Source of the DNA: Salinibacterium sp. PAMC 21357
Lineage (GTDB): Bacteria; Actinomycetota; Actinomycetes; Actinomycetales; Microbacteriaceae
Reading direction: 5' to 3'
DNA: 64,000 nt
NCBI RefSeq assembly: GCF_000247645.1
Contig: NZ_AHWA01000006.1
Span: forward strand, 453,125-517,124
Part shown: piece after piece, positions 53,714 to 64,000 of the stretch
How positions within the stretch are numbered: position 1 is the first letter of the stretch
Layout: each line of letters opens with the position of its first letter
The notes under the pieces: generated by a model
The model's input: only the letters and a program-made list of their open reading frames with translations
Database searches by the model: none
What the model was told of the DNA's origin: nothing
Program-made: the position numbers and the translations under genes

Positions 53714-54820
53714 ATGGATGAACTGGACTTTTCTGACGACATCGCGGCACTGCGTTCCACTTTTGCAGACATTCGCCAGGTGGTTGACACCGACCGGCTC
53801 ACGTCGGAGATCGAACGGCTGAGCGACGAGGCTGGTGCCCCCGATCTGTGGGACGATACCGACAAAGCGCAAAAGATTACGAGTGATCTCAGCCATCGTC
53901 AGGCCGAGCTTGCCAAGATTAATTCGATCTCGAACCGTCTCGATGACCTTGAAATCATGGTTGAACTCGCTAACGAAGAGAGCGACGATCAGGCTGCGGC
54001 GGATGCTCGCGCCGAGCTCGCTGCCATCACGAAAACTCTCGGCAACCTTGAGGTTCAGACTCTCCTCAATGGTGAGTTCGATCAGCGCCCCGCTGTCATC
54101 ACCATTCGTGCGGGAGCCGGAGGCGTTGACGCCGCCGACTTTGCCGAAATGCTTTTGCGCATGTACTTGCGGTACGCCGAACAGCATTCGTACCCCACTC
54201 GGGTGCTCGACACGAGCTACGCCGAAGAAGCCGGAATTAAGTCGGCGACGTTCGAGGTCGACGCTCCCTTTGCTTTCGGAACCCTCAGCGTCGAGGCCGG
54301 CACCCATCGCCTCGTGCGCATGAGCCCGTTCAACTCGGCGGGTAAGCGTCAAACCAGTTTTGCTGCTGTCGAGGTCGTACCTCTTATTGAGACGACGGAT
54401 GTTGTCGAGGTCCCCGAGAACGACATCCGTGTTGATGTCTTCCGCTCGTCTGGCCCCGGTGGTCAGTCCGTTAACACCACAGACTCTGCGGTGCGTATTA
54501 CTCACTTGCCCACGGGGATTGTGGTCAGCTGTCAGAACGAGAAGAGCCAGATTCAGAACCGTGCTGCAGCGATGCGCGTTCTGCAGTCTCGACTTCTTCT
54601 TCTTCAACGCGAGCAAGAGGCCGCAACCAAGAAGGAGATCGCGGGTGTCATTACTGCCAGCTGGGGCGACCAGATGCGTAGCTACGTGTTGGCGCCGTAC
54701 CAAATGGTGAAAGATTTGCGTACCGAGTTCGAGGTCAATAATCCGTCGAATGTGTTCGATGGTGACCTCGACGGTTTCATCTCGGCGGGCATCAAGTGGC
54801 GCAAGCGCGTCATCGAGTAA
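53714..54820 (+). CDS. prfB: Peptide chain release factor 2
   Basis: A 368-residue factor with the RF2 tripeptide S-P-F in R-M-S-P-F-N near residue 202 and the catalytic G-G-Q at residues 249-251 in [11 protein letters not shown]. It releases peptides at TGA and TAA. The whole gene is in one frame from ATG 53714, so there is no programmed +1 frameshift at codon 25, a known variant in actinobacteria. Confidence 0.95.
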   Translation: MDELDFSDDIAALRSTFADIRQVVDTDRLTSEIERLSDEAGAPDLWDDTDKAQKITSDLSHRQAELAKINSISNRLDDLEIMVELANEESDDQAAADARAELAAITKTLGNLEVQTLLNGEFDQRPAVITIRAGAGGVDAADFAEMLLRMYLRYAEQHSYPTRVLDTSYAEEAGIKSATFEVDAPFAFGTLSVEAGTHRLVRMSPFNSAGKRQTSFAAVEVVPLIETTDVVEVPENDIRVDVFRSSGPGGQSVNTTDSAVRITHLPTGIVVSCQNEKSQIQNRAAAMRVLQSRLLLLQREQEAATKKEIAGVITASWGDQMRSYVLAPYQMVKDLRTEFEVNNPSNVFDGDLDGFISAGIKWRKRVIE

Positions 54821-54965
54821 CCCCTACCTAACCCCTGCCTAGCGTCTAACTGACGCCGTCGCAGAGCGCGCTCTTTCTGCTGACGCCGCCGTGTGCCCTG
54901 AACTGGGCCACCCTGTGAGTCCGCGCCTGCGGTGCGTCGCTGACGTGTTCCGTGCTGTGCTTACT

Positions 54966-54971
54966 TAGGCT
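54966..54971 (+). promoter_or_regulatory. Candidate -10 box of leaderless ftsE mRNA
   Basis: TAGGCT ends 8 nt before ATG 54980, and no ribosome-binding sequence is present. Confidence 0.4.
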
Positions 54972-54979
54972 GACTGCAA

Positions 54980-55771
54980 ATGATTCGTTTTGATGCTGTT
55001 TCGAAGTCCTATCCGGGCACTACTAGACCGGCGCTGAGCTCGGTCGATCTTGAGATCCTAAAGGGCGAGTTCGTCTTTTTGGTCGGTGCTTCGGGCTCGG
55101 GGAAGTCAAGTTTTTTGCGGTTGATCCTTAAAGAGGAGAACCCGACTAAGGGGTCGATCTACGTGCTGGGCCAGCACTTGAATACTCTGTCGAGCCGCAA
55201 GGTGCCGTATTTCCGTCGTAATCTCGGTGTGGTTTTTCAGGACTTCCGTCTTCTCCCTAACAAGACCGTCTTCGATAACGTCGCGTTCTCGCTGCAGGTG
55301 ATTGGCAAAAGTCGCGGTTACATCCAAGAGGCAGTTCCGGATGCTCTCAAGATGGTTGGCCTCGCCGGCAAATCGAGTCGTTTTCCCCACGAACTTTCCG
55401 GTGGTGAGCAGCAGCGGGTAGCTATTGCGCGCGCCGTGGTGAACAAGCCGGCGATCATGCTGGCCGATGAGCCGACGGGAAACCTCGACCCGGCTACCTC
55501 CGCGGGAATCATGACGCTCCTCGAGCGCATCAACTTGGGCGGCACAACGGTTCTGATGGCAACCCACGATGCGGGCATCGTCGATCAGATGAAGCGCCGA
55601 GTGATCGAGCTCATTGGTGGTCAAATTGTGCGCGACGAGCGTCAGGGTGGTTACCAAACCCAGACGCTGCCCGTTGTCGACAGGGCCGCGTATCCGGCGG
55701 CAAGCAGCTCCCACAGCGCTGCGTCGACCGGTTCGTCATTGCCCTCGACGGGTGAGGGGCTCGACGCATGA
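54980..55771 (+). CDS. ftsE: Cell division ATP-binding protein FtsE
   Basis: A 263-residue ABC ATPase: Walker [10 protein letters not shown] (about 36-44), signature L-S-G-G-E-Q-Q-R near 139, Walker [13 protein letters not shown] near 160-171. The last 35 residues are a Ser/Pro-rich extension beyond the usual end. FtsEX controls peptidoglycan hydrolases at the septum. It overlaps ftsX by 4 bases. Confidence 0.96.
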   Translation: MIRFDAVSKSYPGTTRPALSSVDLEILKGEFVFLVGASGSGKSSFLRLILKEENPTKGSIYVLGQHLNTLSSRKVPYFRRNLGVVFQDFRLLPNKTVFDNVAFSLQVIGKSRGYIQEAVPDALKMVGLAGKSSRFPHELSGGEQQRVAIARAVVNKPAIMLADEPTGNLDPATSAGIMTLLERINLGGTTVLMATHDAGIVDQMKRRVIELIGGQIVRDERQGGYQTQTLPVVDRAAYPAASSSHSAASTGSSLPSTGEGLDA

Positions 55772-56685
55772 GGCTCGGTCTGATTCTGGGTGAAGCGGGC
55801 AGCGGTCTGCGTCGTAACCTCTCCATGGTGGTCTCTGTCGTTCTGGTGACGTTCATTTCGTTGACCTTCGTCGGGGCGTCGATTTTGCTGCAAATGCAGA
55901 TCGGCCAGATGAAAAATTATTGGAACGATCGCGCTCAGGTCATTGTGTATCTGTGCACGGAGATCGATACCACCGGCAACTGCACTCTCGCCGAGGCAAC
56001 AGAGGATCAGATCGCTGCCGTGCAACAGCAGCTTGATTCACCGACTCTCGCGCCCTACATCAATGAAGTTCAGTTCGAAAATCATGAGGAGGCGTACAGC
56101 AATTTTCAGAAGCAGTTCGCTGATACTGCGTTCGATGGAATCATCACGCCAGAGTCACTTCCCGAGAACTTTCGCGTGAATCTCGTCGATCCCGAACAGG
56201 CGGATGTGCTGATTGAGAGCCTCTCGGGGCTTGCGGGTGTTGAGGGGGTGGAGGATCAGCGTGCCTATCTGGAGCCCATCTTTGCCATCTTGAACGCCGC
56301 CAGTTTCACGGCGATCGGGGTTGCCGGTTTGATGCTGGTGGCTGCGGTCTTACTTATCGCTACCACGATCCGCTTGAGTGCATTTTCGCGCCGTCGAGAG
56401 CTCGGCATCATGCGGCTTGTTGGTGCCTCTAACCGCTTCATTCAGACTCCGTTCATCCTTGAGGGTGTGTTCGCGTCTCTCATCGGGTCGGTGCTTGCCG
56501 CTGGCACGATTGTTGCTCTAGTTCACTTCTTTGTGAGCGGGTATTTGGCATCAACTCTGCCCCTGGGTACCAGCTTGCTGGGCATGCAGGAGGCGCTGCT
56601 CGTGGTGCCGATTTTGATCGCCGTTGGCGCCGGACTTGCCGCAATTTCTGCCGGTGTTGCTATTAGTCGATATCTGAAGGTCTAG
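55768..56685 (+). CDS. ftsX: Cell division protein FtsX
   Basis: A 305-residue membrane protein: first membrane helix near residues 20-40, a large extracellular loop (about 45-180) with a Cys pair (Y-L-C-T ... G-N-C-T), then three helices. The [20 protein letters not shown] motif at about 208-226 is the FtsX/MacB cytosolic coupling segment. Confidence 0.95.
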   Translation: MRLGLILGEAGSGLRRNLSMVVSVVLVTFISLTFVGASILLQMQIGQMKNYWNDRAQVIVYLCTEIDTTGNCTLAEATEDQIAAVQQQLDSPTLAPYINEVQFENHEEAYSNFQKQFADTAFDGIITPESLPENFRVNLVDPEQADVLIESLSGLAGVEGVEDQRAYLEPIFAILNAASFTAIGVAGLMLVAAVLLIATTIRLSAFSRRRELGIMRLVGASNRFIQTPFILEGVFASLIGSVLAAGTIVALVHFFVSGYLASTLPLGTSLLGMQEALLVVPILIAVGAGLAAISAGVAISRYLKV

Positions 56686-56779
56686 TCGCGGTGCCGCTCT
56701 CGCGCTAAACTGGTCTGCTGCACTGTCGGCGTCTGCCGCAATCGTGCGACATCCAATGTTTCGAAGAGAGAAGTGAGCC

Positions 56780-57259
56780 ATGCCTAAGGAAGGTGACCGG
56801 AAGGTTGTTGCTAGCAACCGTAAGGCGCGCCATGACTACAGCATCGAAGACACCTTTGAGGCTGGTCTTGTGCTGTCGGGCACTGAGGTCAAATCTCTGC
56901 GGTTGGGGCGTGCCAGTCTGATCGATGGCTACGGCTACATCGATGACCATGCTGAAGCGTGGCTCGATGCCGTGCACATTCCTGAGTTCTTTCAGGGCTC
57001 GTGGAACAACCATCCTCCGCGCCGCAAGCGCAAGATGCTGTTGCACAAAGAGCAGATCCTGAAGATTCACAACAAGATCAAGCAGGGTGGCTACACGCTC
57101 GTACCGCTGTCTATTTATTTCTTGGATGGTCGTGCCAAGGTTGAACTCGCGGTCGCGAAGGGTAAGCGCGAATACGACAAGCGTCAGACGCTCCGTGAGC
57201 GTCAAGACAAGCGCGAGTCAGATCGCGCTATTTCTGCACGCAAGAACATGGGGGAGTAG
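56780..57259 (+). CDS. smpB: SsrA-binding protein SmpB
   Basis: A 159-residue protein with the SmpB core: N-R-K-A-R-H-D-Y near residue 13, G-T-E-V-K-S-L-R near 35, and G-K-R-E-Y-D-K-R near 129, followed by a basic tail. It delivers tmRNA to stalled ribosomes. The ssrA gene lies 0.55 kb downstream. Confidence 0.97.
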   Translation: MPKEGDRKVVASNRKARHDYSIEDTFEAGLVLSGTEVKSLRLGRASLIDGYGYIDDHAEAWLDAVHIPEFFQGSWNNHPPRRKRKMLLHKEQILKIHNKIKQGGYTLVPLSIYFLDGRAKVELAVAKGKREYDKRQTLRERQDKRESDRAISARKNMGE

Positions 57260-57318
57260 CGGAGCTTGCCTCTCGCTCACCGCAGCTTCGGTGCGCACAA
57301 AGCGTAGGGCGCGCACAA

Positions 57319-57350
57319 AAGTGCGGTCCAGCTTTCGCTGAACCGCACTT
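57319..57350. terminator. Bidirectional terminator between smpB and the mycoredoxin-like gene
   Basis: A 9-bp stem (AAGTGCGGT / ACCGCACTT) extended by CAG / CTG, with a TTTCG loop region, lies between convergent genes. Confidence 0.8.
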
Positions 57351-57370
57351 CACGTGACACTAAGTTCTGG

Positions 57371-57643
57371 CTAGAGGGCGCCGAGTTCTTCGAGCTTCGC
57401 CTTGAGGTCCTTGTCGCTGGGCTCAACCTGGAAGGTTCCGTCGGTGAACTGCACGACGGGGATGCTCAGGCGGCCGCTAATGGCTTGAGCGCGCTCGGCG
57501 GCGGCGGGGTCTTTTTCAACGTCAATCTTTTCCCACTCCACGCCTAGCGAGTTGAGGAGGGCTTCGGAACGGACGCAGTCGCGGCACCAATCCGCACCGA
57601 ACATCGTGGTTTTGGTGGGCAGGGCTTCTGTGGTTTCACTCAT
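57371..57643 (-). CDS. Glutaredoxin-like/mycoredoxin protein
   Basis: A 90-residue thioredoxin-fold protein with F-G-A-D-W-C-R-D-C at residues 15-23, the C-x-x-C active site, cis-Pro in I-P-V-V-Q near 62-66, and a C-terminal helix. It resembles actinobacterial mycoredoxin-type glutaredoxins that reduce mycothiol mixed disulfides. It lies between smpB and ssrA, on the opposite strand. Confidence 0.88.
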   Translation of the reverse strand: MSETTEALPTKTTMFGADWCRDCVRSEALLNSLGVEWEKIDVEKDPAAAERAQAISGRLSIPVVQFTDGTFQVEPSDKDLKAKLEELGAL

Positions 57644-57809
57644 GACTCAAACCTACTTCGCGGTTGCTGGATGTAGGGGTCGCGTTCGCTGGCAGCGTTC
57701 ATCGTGCGGGCGCAGGGCTGGCAACTGGGACGAATCCGACCTACAATTGAGGGCTGCCTGTTCGTCAGGCAGATTTGATAACTCCACAGCGCGACAACGA
57801 CCCACACAG

Positions 57810-58184
57810 GGGGATGATCGGTTTCGACATTGCCTGCAAAACTGTGAGAAGCGGGTCGAGAATGCAGCCTTATCTCGTTAACGATGACTGCAAACTATAA
57901 GTGCCAATTCAAAGCGCACTGACTTCGCCCTCGCTGCCTAAGCGAGCGCACTAAAGAAGTCCGTCAGACCGGGAATGCTCTCTACCCGGATCCTGGCGCA
58001 ATTTAGAGAGATTGCTGCGTAGTTACGCCTGAGGGCTACGCGGGACTTGCACTCTGGCTGGGCTTGTTGATCTAGGTGCTTGTGGCAAAGATCAGAGCCG
58101 AGTAGAACGTCTGCACAAGCTACACCCGTAGAAGGCACAGAATTACAGCAGTGGACGGGGGTTCAATTCCCCCCATCTCCACCA
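57810..58184 (+). ncRNA. ssrA: Transfer-messenger RNA
   Basis: The 5' GGGGATG pairs with the 3' CATCTCC of the tRNA-like end, which finishes ...ACCA, so CCA is encoded. The T-arm GGGTTCAATTCC is present. The tag ORF (57903-57941) encodes ANSKRTDFALAA followed by TAA. The LAA end is the ClpXP/ClpAP-type degradation signal. Pseudoknot regions were not folded in detail. Confidence 0.95.
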
Positions 58185-58220
58185 CCGGTCGTTGTCGCGT
58201 TGTGAGTTTTCGAACTCTAC

Positions 58221-59399
58221 CTACTGGGCAGAGTTTCGTTCGGCTCCCTGAGAAGGAGTCACGGTGAAAGTCACAGGCTCGGTAAATCCGCGGGCTGCGA
58301 AGGCTTGCTTCACTGCAACTTCTACCCGAGAAACCTGGTCGTGGGCAATGAGAGCGATTGCTGCTCCGCCGAATCCGCCGCCGGTCATCCGAGCGCCGAT
58401 TGCTCCGTTGGCGCGGGCTGTCTCGACAGCGAGATCGAGCTCGGGAATTGAGATTTCGAAGTCGTCGCGCATCGACACGTGAGACGCATCGAGTAGGGCA
58501 CCGATGGCGAGCGGGCCTTCTTCGTTCAGCGTGCGAACGGTATCGAGCACTCGCTGATTCTCGGTGATCACGTGGCGCACCCGACGGAACGTGACGTCGT
58601 CGAGCAGCGTTTGCGCGCGATCGAGATCGGAGACGCTGACATCGCGCAATGACGAAGTCCCCATGGCGGCGGCTCCAGCCTCACAGGCAGCGCGGCGTTC
58701 CGCATAGCCGCCAGTGGCGTGCGAGTGCGAGACGCGGGTATCCATCACGAGGATGCTGAGCTCAGCTTGAGCAAGTCCGAGCGGAACGACCGTGGCATCG
58801 AGCGAACGGCAATCCAAGAACACAGCCGAGTCCGTCGCTCCGAGCAGTGAGGCAGACTGGTCCATAATCCCGGTGGGTGCACCGACGACCTCATTCTCGG
58901 CGAGCTGCCCTACCTTGGCGAGTTTTTCGCGGGAGAAGCCGAGGCTCCAGAGATCGTTCAAGGCGAGGGCGACGGAACTCTCGATGGCGGCGGATGATGA
59001 CAGACCGGCACCAACAGGAACGGTGGAATCGATGATGATATCCACCCCTGCCACTGCGCTCAGGTCTGCACCATGCTGGCCGAGAGCCCAGGCAACGCCG
59101 AGGGGATACGCGCTCCATCCCGCGATCTGACCTTCCGAACGTGCACCATCGAGCGCGGAAAGGTGAAACTCAACGGGGGTGTCGTCGAAGGTGCTGGTGA
59201 CGCGGATAACGCCGTCGGTGCGTAGCCCAACGGCAGCCCGCGTGCGGCGGTCGATCGCAAATGGCAGCACGAAGCCTTCGTTGTAGTCGGTGTGTTCGCC
59301 GATGAGATTGACGCGGCCGGGCGCCGACCAAACGCCGTCTGGGTTGCGTCCGGTTAGCTCACGGAAACGCTCGCTCAGTTCCTGCACTGTGTCGCTCAT
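58221..59399 (-). CDS. galK: Galactokinase
   Basis: A 392-residue GHMP kinase: G-R-V-N-L-I-G-E-H-T-D-Y-N (about 27-39), P-V-G-A-G-L-S-S-S-A-A near 122-132 (ATP) and T-G-G-G-F-G-G-A near 350. It phosphorylates galactose. ATG 59399 overlaps the galT stop by 4 bases. Confidence 0.96.
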   Translation of the reverse strand: MSDTVQELSERFRELTGRNPDGVWSAPGRVNLIGEHTDYNEGFVLPFAIDRRTRAAVGLRTDGVIRVTSTFDDTPVEFHLSALDGARSEGQIAGWSAYPLGVAWALGQHGADLSAVAGVDIIIDSTVPVGAGLSSSAAIESSVALALNDLWSLGFSREKLAKVGQLAENEVVGAPTGIMDQSASLLGATDSAVFLDCRSLDATVVPLGLAQAELSILVMDTRVSHSHATGGYAERRAACEAGAAAMGTSSLRDVSVSDLDRAQTLLDDVTFRRVRHVITENQRVLDTVRTLNEEGPLAIGALLDASHVSMRDDFEISIPELDLAVETARANGAIGARMTGGGFGGAAIALIAHDQVSRVEVAVKQAFAARGFTEPVTFTVTPSQGAERNSAQ

Positions 59400-60505
59400 G
59401 CTCGTTCGATTGCCTTTCGGATGTTTTCGGCTGCAGCTTCTGGGGTCACGTCGGCGATCCACGCGCCCATCGCCGATTCAGATCCGGCAAGGTACTTCAG
59501 TTTGTCGGCCGCGCGACGAGGCGAGGTTAGCTGCAGGTGCAGGCGGAACGTATCGCGCGCGCGATTCACGGGAGCCTGGTGCCACGCCGCAATATACGGC
59601 GTGGGGGAGTCATAAATCGCGTCGATTCCCCGGAGCAGCTTCAGGTACATTGTTGCGAGCTCGTCACGTTCTTCCCCAGAGGTGGCGGCGAAGTCGGGAA
59701 TCTGACGGTGCGGCAGCATGTGTACCTCGATGGGCCAACGCGCAGCGAACGGCACGAAGGCAGTCCAGTGTTCTCCGCTCAGTACGACGCGGTCGCCGGC
59801 GCGTTCGAAGTCCAGGATGCGCTGAAACATGTCGGGGCTGGTGCGGTCAATCGCATCCAAAGTTCGCTGTGTTTTAGGGGTGATGTAGGGATACGAGTAG
59901 ATCTGACCGTGCGGGTGAAGCAAGGTCACGCCGATTGCTTCGCCGCGGTTCTCAAAGGGAAAGACTTGCTGCACGCCGTCGAGTGCCGAGAGCGCTTCGG
60001 TGCGATCCGCCCAAGCTTCGATGACGGTGCGGGCGCGGCTCGGAGTTTGCGTACCGAAAGAACCTTCGTGGTCGGGGCTGAAGCACACCACTTCACAGCG
60101 CCCAATGGAGCTGCGGGTGCGGCCGAGCCCGAGCTCGGCAAGATCGTCGAGGCCAGCCGGGCTGTTTTCGCTTCCTGCCAGAGCCGGACCGAATGACGGC
60201 GAGCGGTTTTCGAAGACTGCGACGTCGTATAGTGCCGGGACCTCGGAGGGGTTGGTGGCTGTCTGCGGCGCAAGAGGATCTTGATCGGCAGGAGGCAGGA
60301 ACACCCGGTTCTGGCGAGCGGCGGCGACGGAGACCCATTCACCGGTCAAAATGTCTTGTCGCATGCTCGCGGTTACGGGCCGGGGGTCAAGCACCCGACT
60401 GTCGACGGAGCGTTCCTCGCCGAGGGTCGTGTCGGCGTCATCGAAGTAGATCAGCTCGCGGCCATCGGCGAGGGTGGTGGGGCGCTTGGTGATCTTCGCG
60501 GTCAT
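59396..60505 (-). CDS. galT: Galactose-1-phosphate uridylyltransferase
   Basis: A 369-residue enzyme with the active-site H-P-H-G-Q-I-Y near residue 194, preceded by F-E-N-R-G. It exchanges UMP between UDP-glucose and galactose 1-phosphate. Its ATG overlaps the galE stop. Confidence 0.95.
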   Translation of the reverse strand: MTAKITKRPTTLADGRELIYFDDADTTLGEERSVDSRVLDPRPVTASMRQDILTGEWVSVAAARQNRVFLPPADQDPLAPQTATNPSEVPALYDVAVFENRSPSFGPALAGSENSPAGLDDLAELGLGRTRSSIGRCEVVCFSPDHEGSFGTQTPSRARTVIEAWADRTEALSALDGVQQVFPFENRGEAIGVTLLHPHGQIYSYPYITPKTQRTLDAIDRTSPDMFQRILDFERAGDRVVLSGEHWTAFVPFAARWPIEVHMLPHRQIPDFAATSGEERDELATMYLKLLRGIDAIYDSPTPYIAAWHQAPVNRARDTFRLHLQLTSPRRAADKLKYLAGSESAMGAWIADVTPEAAAENIRKAIERA

Positions 60506-61521
60506 TCTGCACTTCCAATGTGTGTCGCGTCGGTAGAGATTGCGCTATCAGCACTGCTGTTTTCTGCACGCAGGCGTGCTTCCCAAGCACTGCGAACCAT
60601 ATCTTCTGCGGTGTAGCGCATTTTCCAGTCCAGGTCGCGGGCAGCAAGGTCACCGTTCGCCACGATACGGGGTGGGTCGCCGGGGCGGCGCGGTGCGATT
60701 TCTGGGGTGAAGGCGATGCCGGTAACGGTCGCGACGGCGGTCATGATTTCCGCAACGGATAGTCCGTCGCCACTACCCAGGTTGTAGGCGGCTTCAATGG
60801 TGTCGTTTGCTTCGAGCCTGCGAGCAGCAGCGACGTGGGCGGCCGCTATGTCGGCAACGTGCACGTAGTCACGAACGTTGGTGCCGTCGGGGGTCGGATA
60901 GTCGGTTCCGTTGATCCGCGGAGTTTTTCCGGCGACCAGTGCCTCGAAGACTAGGGGAAAGAGATTGTGTGGGCTGGTGTCGTAGACGGCGGGGTCGCCA
61001 GAGCCGACGACGTTGAAGTACCGCAGTGACGTGTGGCGCAGGCCAGTGGCAACGGCTTGATCGCGCAGTAGCCATTCGCCGATCAGCTTGGATTCTCCGT
61101 AGGGCGAGAGTGGCGCTTTCTCGGTGCTCTCGGTGACCAGATCCACGTTCGGCGTTCCGAAGACGGCGGCACTTGAGGAGAATACGATCTGCTCGACTGT
61201 GCACTGCGTCATAGCGTCGAGGAGGGAAACCGTGGCGGTGACGTTCTGTGTATAGGTGTGCAGTGGTCGTTGCACGGAGACGCCGGCGTACTTGAAGCCG
61301 GCAACGTGGATGACGCCAGTGACATTGTTCTCGGTCATGGTCTGCACGAGGGCATCGGTATCAAGAATGTTCGCGTTCACGAACGGCACACCGTGGGGAA
61401 CAAAACGCTCGAATCCGCTCGAGAGATCATCGACAACGACCGCACTCATGTTGGCATCGATGAGCGCGCGCACAACGTGCGCACCTATATAGCCGGCGCC
61501 GCCGGTTACCATCCAAGTCAT
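60502..61521 (-). CDS. galE: UDP-glucose 4-epimerase
   Basis: A 339-residue extended SDR: T-G-G-A-G-Y-I-G-A-H (residues 6-15) for NAD, S-S-S-A-A-V-F-G near 116 and the catalytic Y-G-E-S-K near 139. It is first in the galE-galT-galK operon, with AAGGAA before the ATG. It also supplies UDP-galactose for surface polymers. Confidence 0.95.
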   Translation of the reverse strand: MTWMVTGGAGYIGAHVVRALIDANMSAVVVDDLSSGFERFVPHGVPFVNANILDTDALVQTMTENNVTGVIHVAGFKYAGVSVQRPLHTYTQNVTATVSLLDAMTQCTVEQIVFSSSAAVFGTPNVDLVTESTEKAPLSPYGESKLIGEWLLRDQAVATGLRHTSLRYFNVVGSGDPAVYDTSPHNLFPLVFEALVAGKTPRINGTDYPTPDGTNVRDYVHVADIAAAHVAAARRLEANDTIEAAYNLGSGDGLSVAEIMTAVATVTGIAFTPEIAPRRPGDPPRIVANGDLAARDLDWKMRYTAEDMVRSAWEARLRAENSSADSAISTDATHIGSAE

Positions 61522-61588
61522 TGCTGTTCCTTGTGTCCGGGCAGCGGTTCAGCCGCGATTGCAGCTCTCTTCGCTGCGAGTAGATCTA

Positions 61589-61633
61589 ATTGTATGACTA
61601 TTGCCTCGTTGCGTCCAACGTCAGCAACGAGGC
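61589..61633 (-). promoter_or_regulatory. Candidate galE promoter overlapped by a 10-bp inverted repeat
   Basis: On the minus strand TTGGAC (61613-61618) and TACAAT (61589-61594) are 18 nt apart, 67 nt upstream of galE. The perfect inverted repeat GCCTCGTTGC-N11-GCAACGAGGC (61603-61633) spans the -35, the position of a repressor site. It could also be the terminator hairpin of the upstream GNAT gene. Confidence 0.6.
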
Positions 61634-61691
61634 CCGCGTTGCACTACAAGCGCTCTCGACGTCACTCTCGTAACGGCAACACCTCCGTTGT

Positions 61692-62177
61692 TCAGTGGCG
61701 AACGAGACGCAGTTCGCGGATGTTCGGATTGAAGTCCATCGGTCGTACCGTGCCGTCAGGCATGAACCTGTTGCGGGCATAAAAGGAGCGAGCGCGAGGA
61801 TTCTGCTCAAGCACCCAGACGCTAGACGGTGCGCCCCCGAGAGCCGCGTCGATAAGGGCTTGCCCTGCGCCACTTCCATGGGCTTCGGCAAGAACGTAGA
61901 TCATCTTGAGTTCTTCTGCGGGCAACGCAGGCTCGTTCCGGTTGTGCTCAGCATGCGCAAATCCCACAATGCGTCCGTCAATCTCTGCAGCGACGGTGGT
62001 CACGTTGTCGTCGAGGAGTAACTCATTCCACATCGCCTCGCGGCGCAATCGAGATTCCTCGCTCCACGCCTGTTCCGGAAACAGCCCGGTGTACGCCTCT
62101 TTCCACGACTGGGTGTGCACGCTGGCGAGTTCTTCGGCATCCTCGAGGCGCGCGGCACGTGTGGTGAAACTGGGCAT
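61692..62177 (-). CDS. GNAT family N-acetyltransferase
   Basis: A 161-residue acetyltransferase: R-A-A-R-L-E-D-A-E-E-L-A-S-V-H near the N-terminus, M-I-Y-V-L-A-E-A-H-G-S-G-A-G-Q-A-L (acetyl-CoA-binding G-S-G-A-G, about 92-108) and W-V-L-E-Q-N-P-R-A-R-S-F-Y near 122. Substrate unknown. It lies 170 nt upstream of galE on the same strand. Confidence 0.9.
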   Translation of the reverse strand: MPSFTTRAARLEDAEELASVHTQSWKEAYTGLFPEQAWSEESRLRREAMWNELLLDDNVTTVAAEIDGRIVGFAHAEHNRNEPALPAEELKMIYVLAEAHGSGAGQALIDAALGGAPSSVWVLEQNPRARSFYARNRFMPDGTVRPMDFNPNIRELRLVRH

Positions 62178-62933
62178 AGGACTATCTTCTCGCAGCGTTA
62201 GCGATTGGGGAGACGCTCCTATCTGACGGGCATGGCTTCAGGCTGGGGGCGTTGTTCACGCACTTCCTAGCGTTTTGTTGGTTCTCAGGCTGCGAAACGC
62301 CCGGGATGAAGGAGCATTTTGCGGGCGGGGGATTGTGCACGTAAAGTTCTTTCTTGTCACCCCAAAGGTGCGGAAGTCCCGGGCAGTTCTGCTGCTAGGT
62401 TTTCGGCCTCAAGTGGGGGCCACCATCCTCTAAATCTGTTATAGTTTTAGTCCGGTCGGGTAGCGGAATTCCTCTTGTAGGTTTCGGTATCGGGTCGTTG
62501 GATGTTCCCGCTTTATTCGCGTGTTGGTCAGTTGTTGTGTGCCGTTCTGGTGCGGAATTGCTGGTTTGACAAGCGCGGTGAAGCTGGTAAGTTAGACAGG
62601 TTGCCTTCCGCTTTCGGCGGGGGTTGCCAACACAGGTTTTGAAAGCCCTGGGGTGAAGCCGTTTTGCGGTGGAGGTCAGGAGCGTCCGATCCTTGAGAAC
62701 TCAACAGCGTGCACAATGTCAAATGCCAAAAACCCGACTGTGTTTATGGGAATTGTTCTAATCAGAACAGTTTCGTTTATGCAGCGGATTCCTTTGGAAA
62801 AAGATATAAACAACAAAGCAAGTCAGTATTGATTTGTTCTGTCAGTTTCAAACTTGTTGCCTCGACACCCTATTCCGGGTGCGGGTGACACAAGATGTGC
62901 TTCTGCAAGCTTGCTTGTGGTTGCAATCAAACA
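62178..62933 (+). other. Intergenic region holding the rRNA operon promoter and leader
   Basis: No gene can be supported in these 756 bases. The right half is the rrn leader, with a TTGAGAACTCAACAGCGTGC segment (about 62693-62712) typical of actinobacterial pre-16S leaders and an AT-rich stretch at 62790-62860. The left half shows only a TATAGT box (62440-62445) without a clear -35. Confidence 0.7.
62566..62593 (+). promoter_or_regulatory. Candidate rRNA operon promoter
   Basis: TTGACA (62566-62571) and TAAGTT (62588-62593) with 16-nt spacing, about 340 nt upstream of the mature 16S. A consensus -35 with a TAAGTT-like -10 is common for rrn promoters in this group. Confidence 0.65.

Positions 62934-64000
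<1,067 letters not shown>

Noticed and set aside
53714..53800. Programmed +1 frameshift in prfB
   Set aside because: The reading frame is continuous and no in-frame TGA follows the start region.
62528..62722. A 64-codon minus-strand frame in the rRNA leader
   Set aside because: It overlaps the rrn promoter and leader and has no coding character.

Overview
The window reads as one contiguous chromosomal segment of a high-GC actinobacterium. The partial 16S rRNA gene at the right end, the ssrA tag, DUF3039, mycoredoxin-type thioredoxin, BetP-like BCCT carrier and many GTG starts with TANNNT -10 boxes 6-8 nt upstream all fit Microbacteriaceae (Salinibacterium/Rhodoglobus-like). That placement is from memory of 16S signatures, not from a search.

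Layout. 1-286: 3' end of an HtrA-type protease. 412-3126: operon of two family-2 glycosyltransferases flanking a CDP-alcohol phosphatidyltransferase. 3206-5164: DEAD-box helicase. 5398-10072: surface-glycopolymer genes (a frameshifted glycerophosphotransferase-like gene, a hypothetical protein, a TagGH-type ABC exporter, a LicC-like cytidylyltransferase). 10274-13971: an ABC ATPase with a very long disordered N-terminus and its membrane partner. 14000-19259: housekeeping genes (DUF3039, pncB, murI, rph, rdgB, HEAT protein, DedA). 19427-23885: HxlR regulator with a quinone-oxidoreductase-like enzyme, tRNA-Leu, an orphan Fe(II)/2-oxoglutarate oxygenase, and a PadR/membrane protein pair. 23980-26119: a small Ras-like GTPase / Roadblock / DUF2510 set resembling a reduced conservon. 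26290-27788: divergent EamA exporter and MarR regulator. 27767-35904: D-xylose module (xylB, xylA, a three-gene sugar ABC importer, ROK regulator). 35933-37932: SulP transporter with ArsR regulator. 38133-41168 and 49159-50894: the two halves of a Tad/Flp pilus locus, separated by about 8 kb with two dynamin-like GTPases, a Gfo/Idh oxidoreductase, two unknown small genes and a BCCT carrier. 51067-53604: SDR, LysE, MFS. 53714-58184: prfB, ftsE, ftsX, smpB, mycoredoxin, ssrA. 58221-62177: galK, galT, galE and a GNAT acetyltransferase. 62934-64000: start of 16S rRNA with its leader.

How the genes work together. Xylose would enter through the ABC importer, be isomerised by XylA and phosphorylated by XylB, with the ROK protein as likely regulator. 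The gal genes form a complete Leloir set with overlapping genes. smpB and ssrA supply trans-translation; ftsE/ftsX act in division. The Tad genes should form a secretion motor plus pilin-like proteins. The surface-polymer genes suggest a teichoic-acid-like polymer with an alcohol-phosphate substituent.

Four genes (5398, 26119, 38133 and possibly 46052) lose frame by exactly one missing base, always in the same direction, next to short runs where one base would restore the family sequence. This looks more like sequence undercalling than gene decay, but it cannot be settled from the sequence alone.
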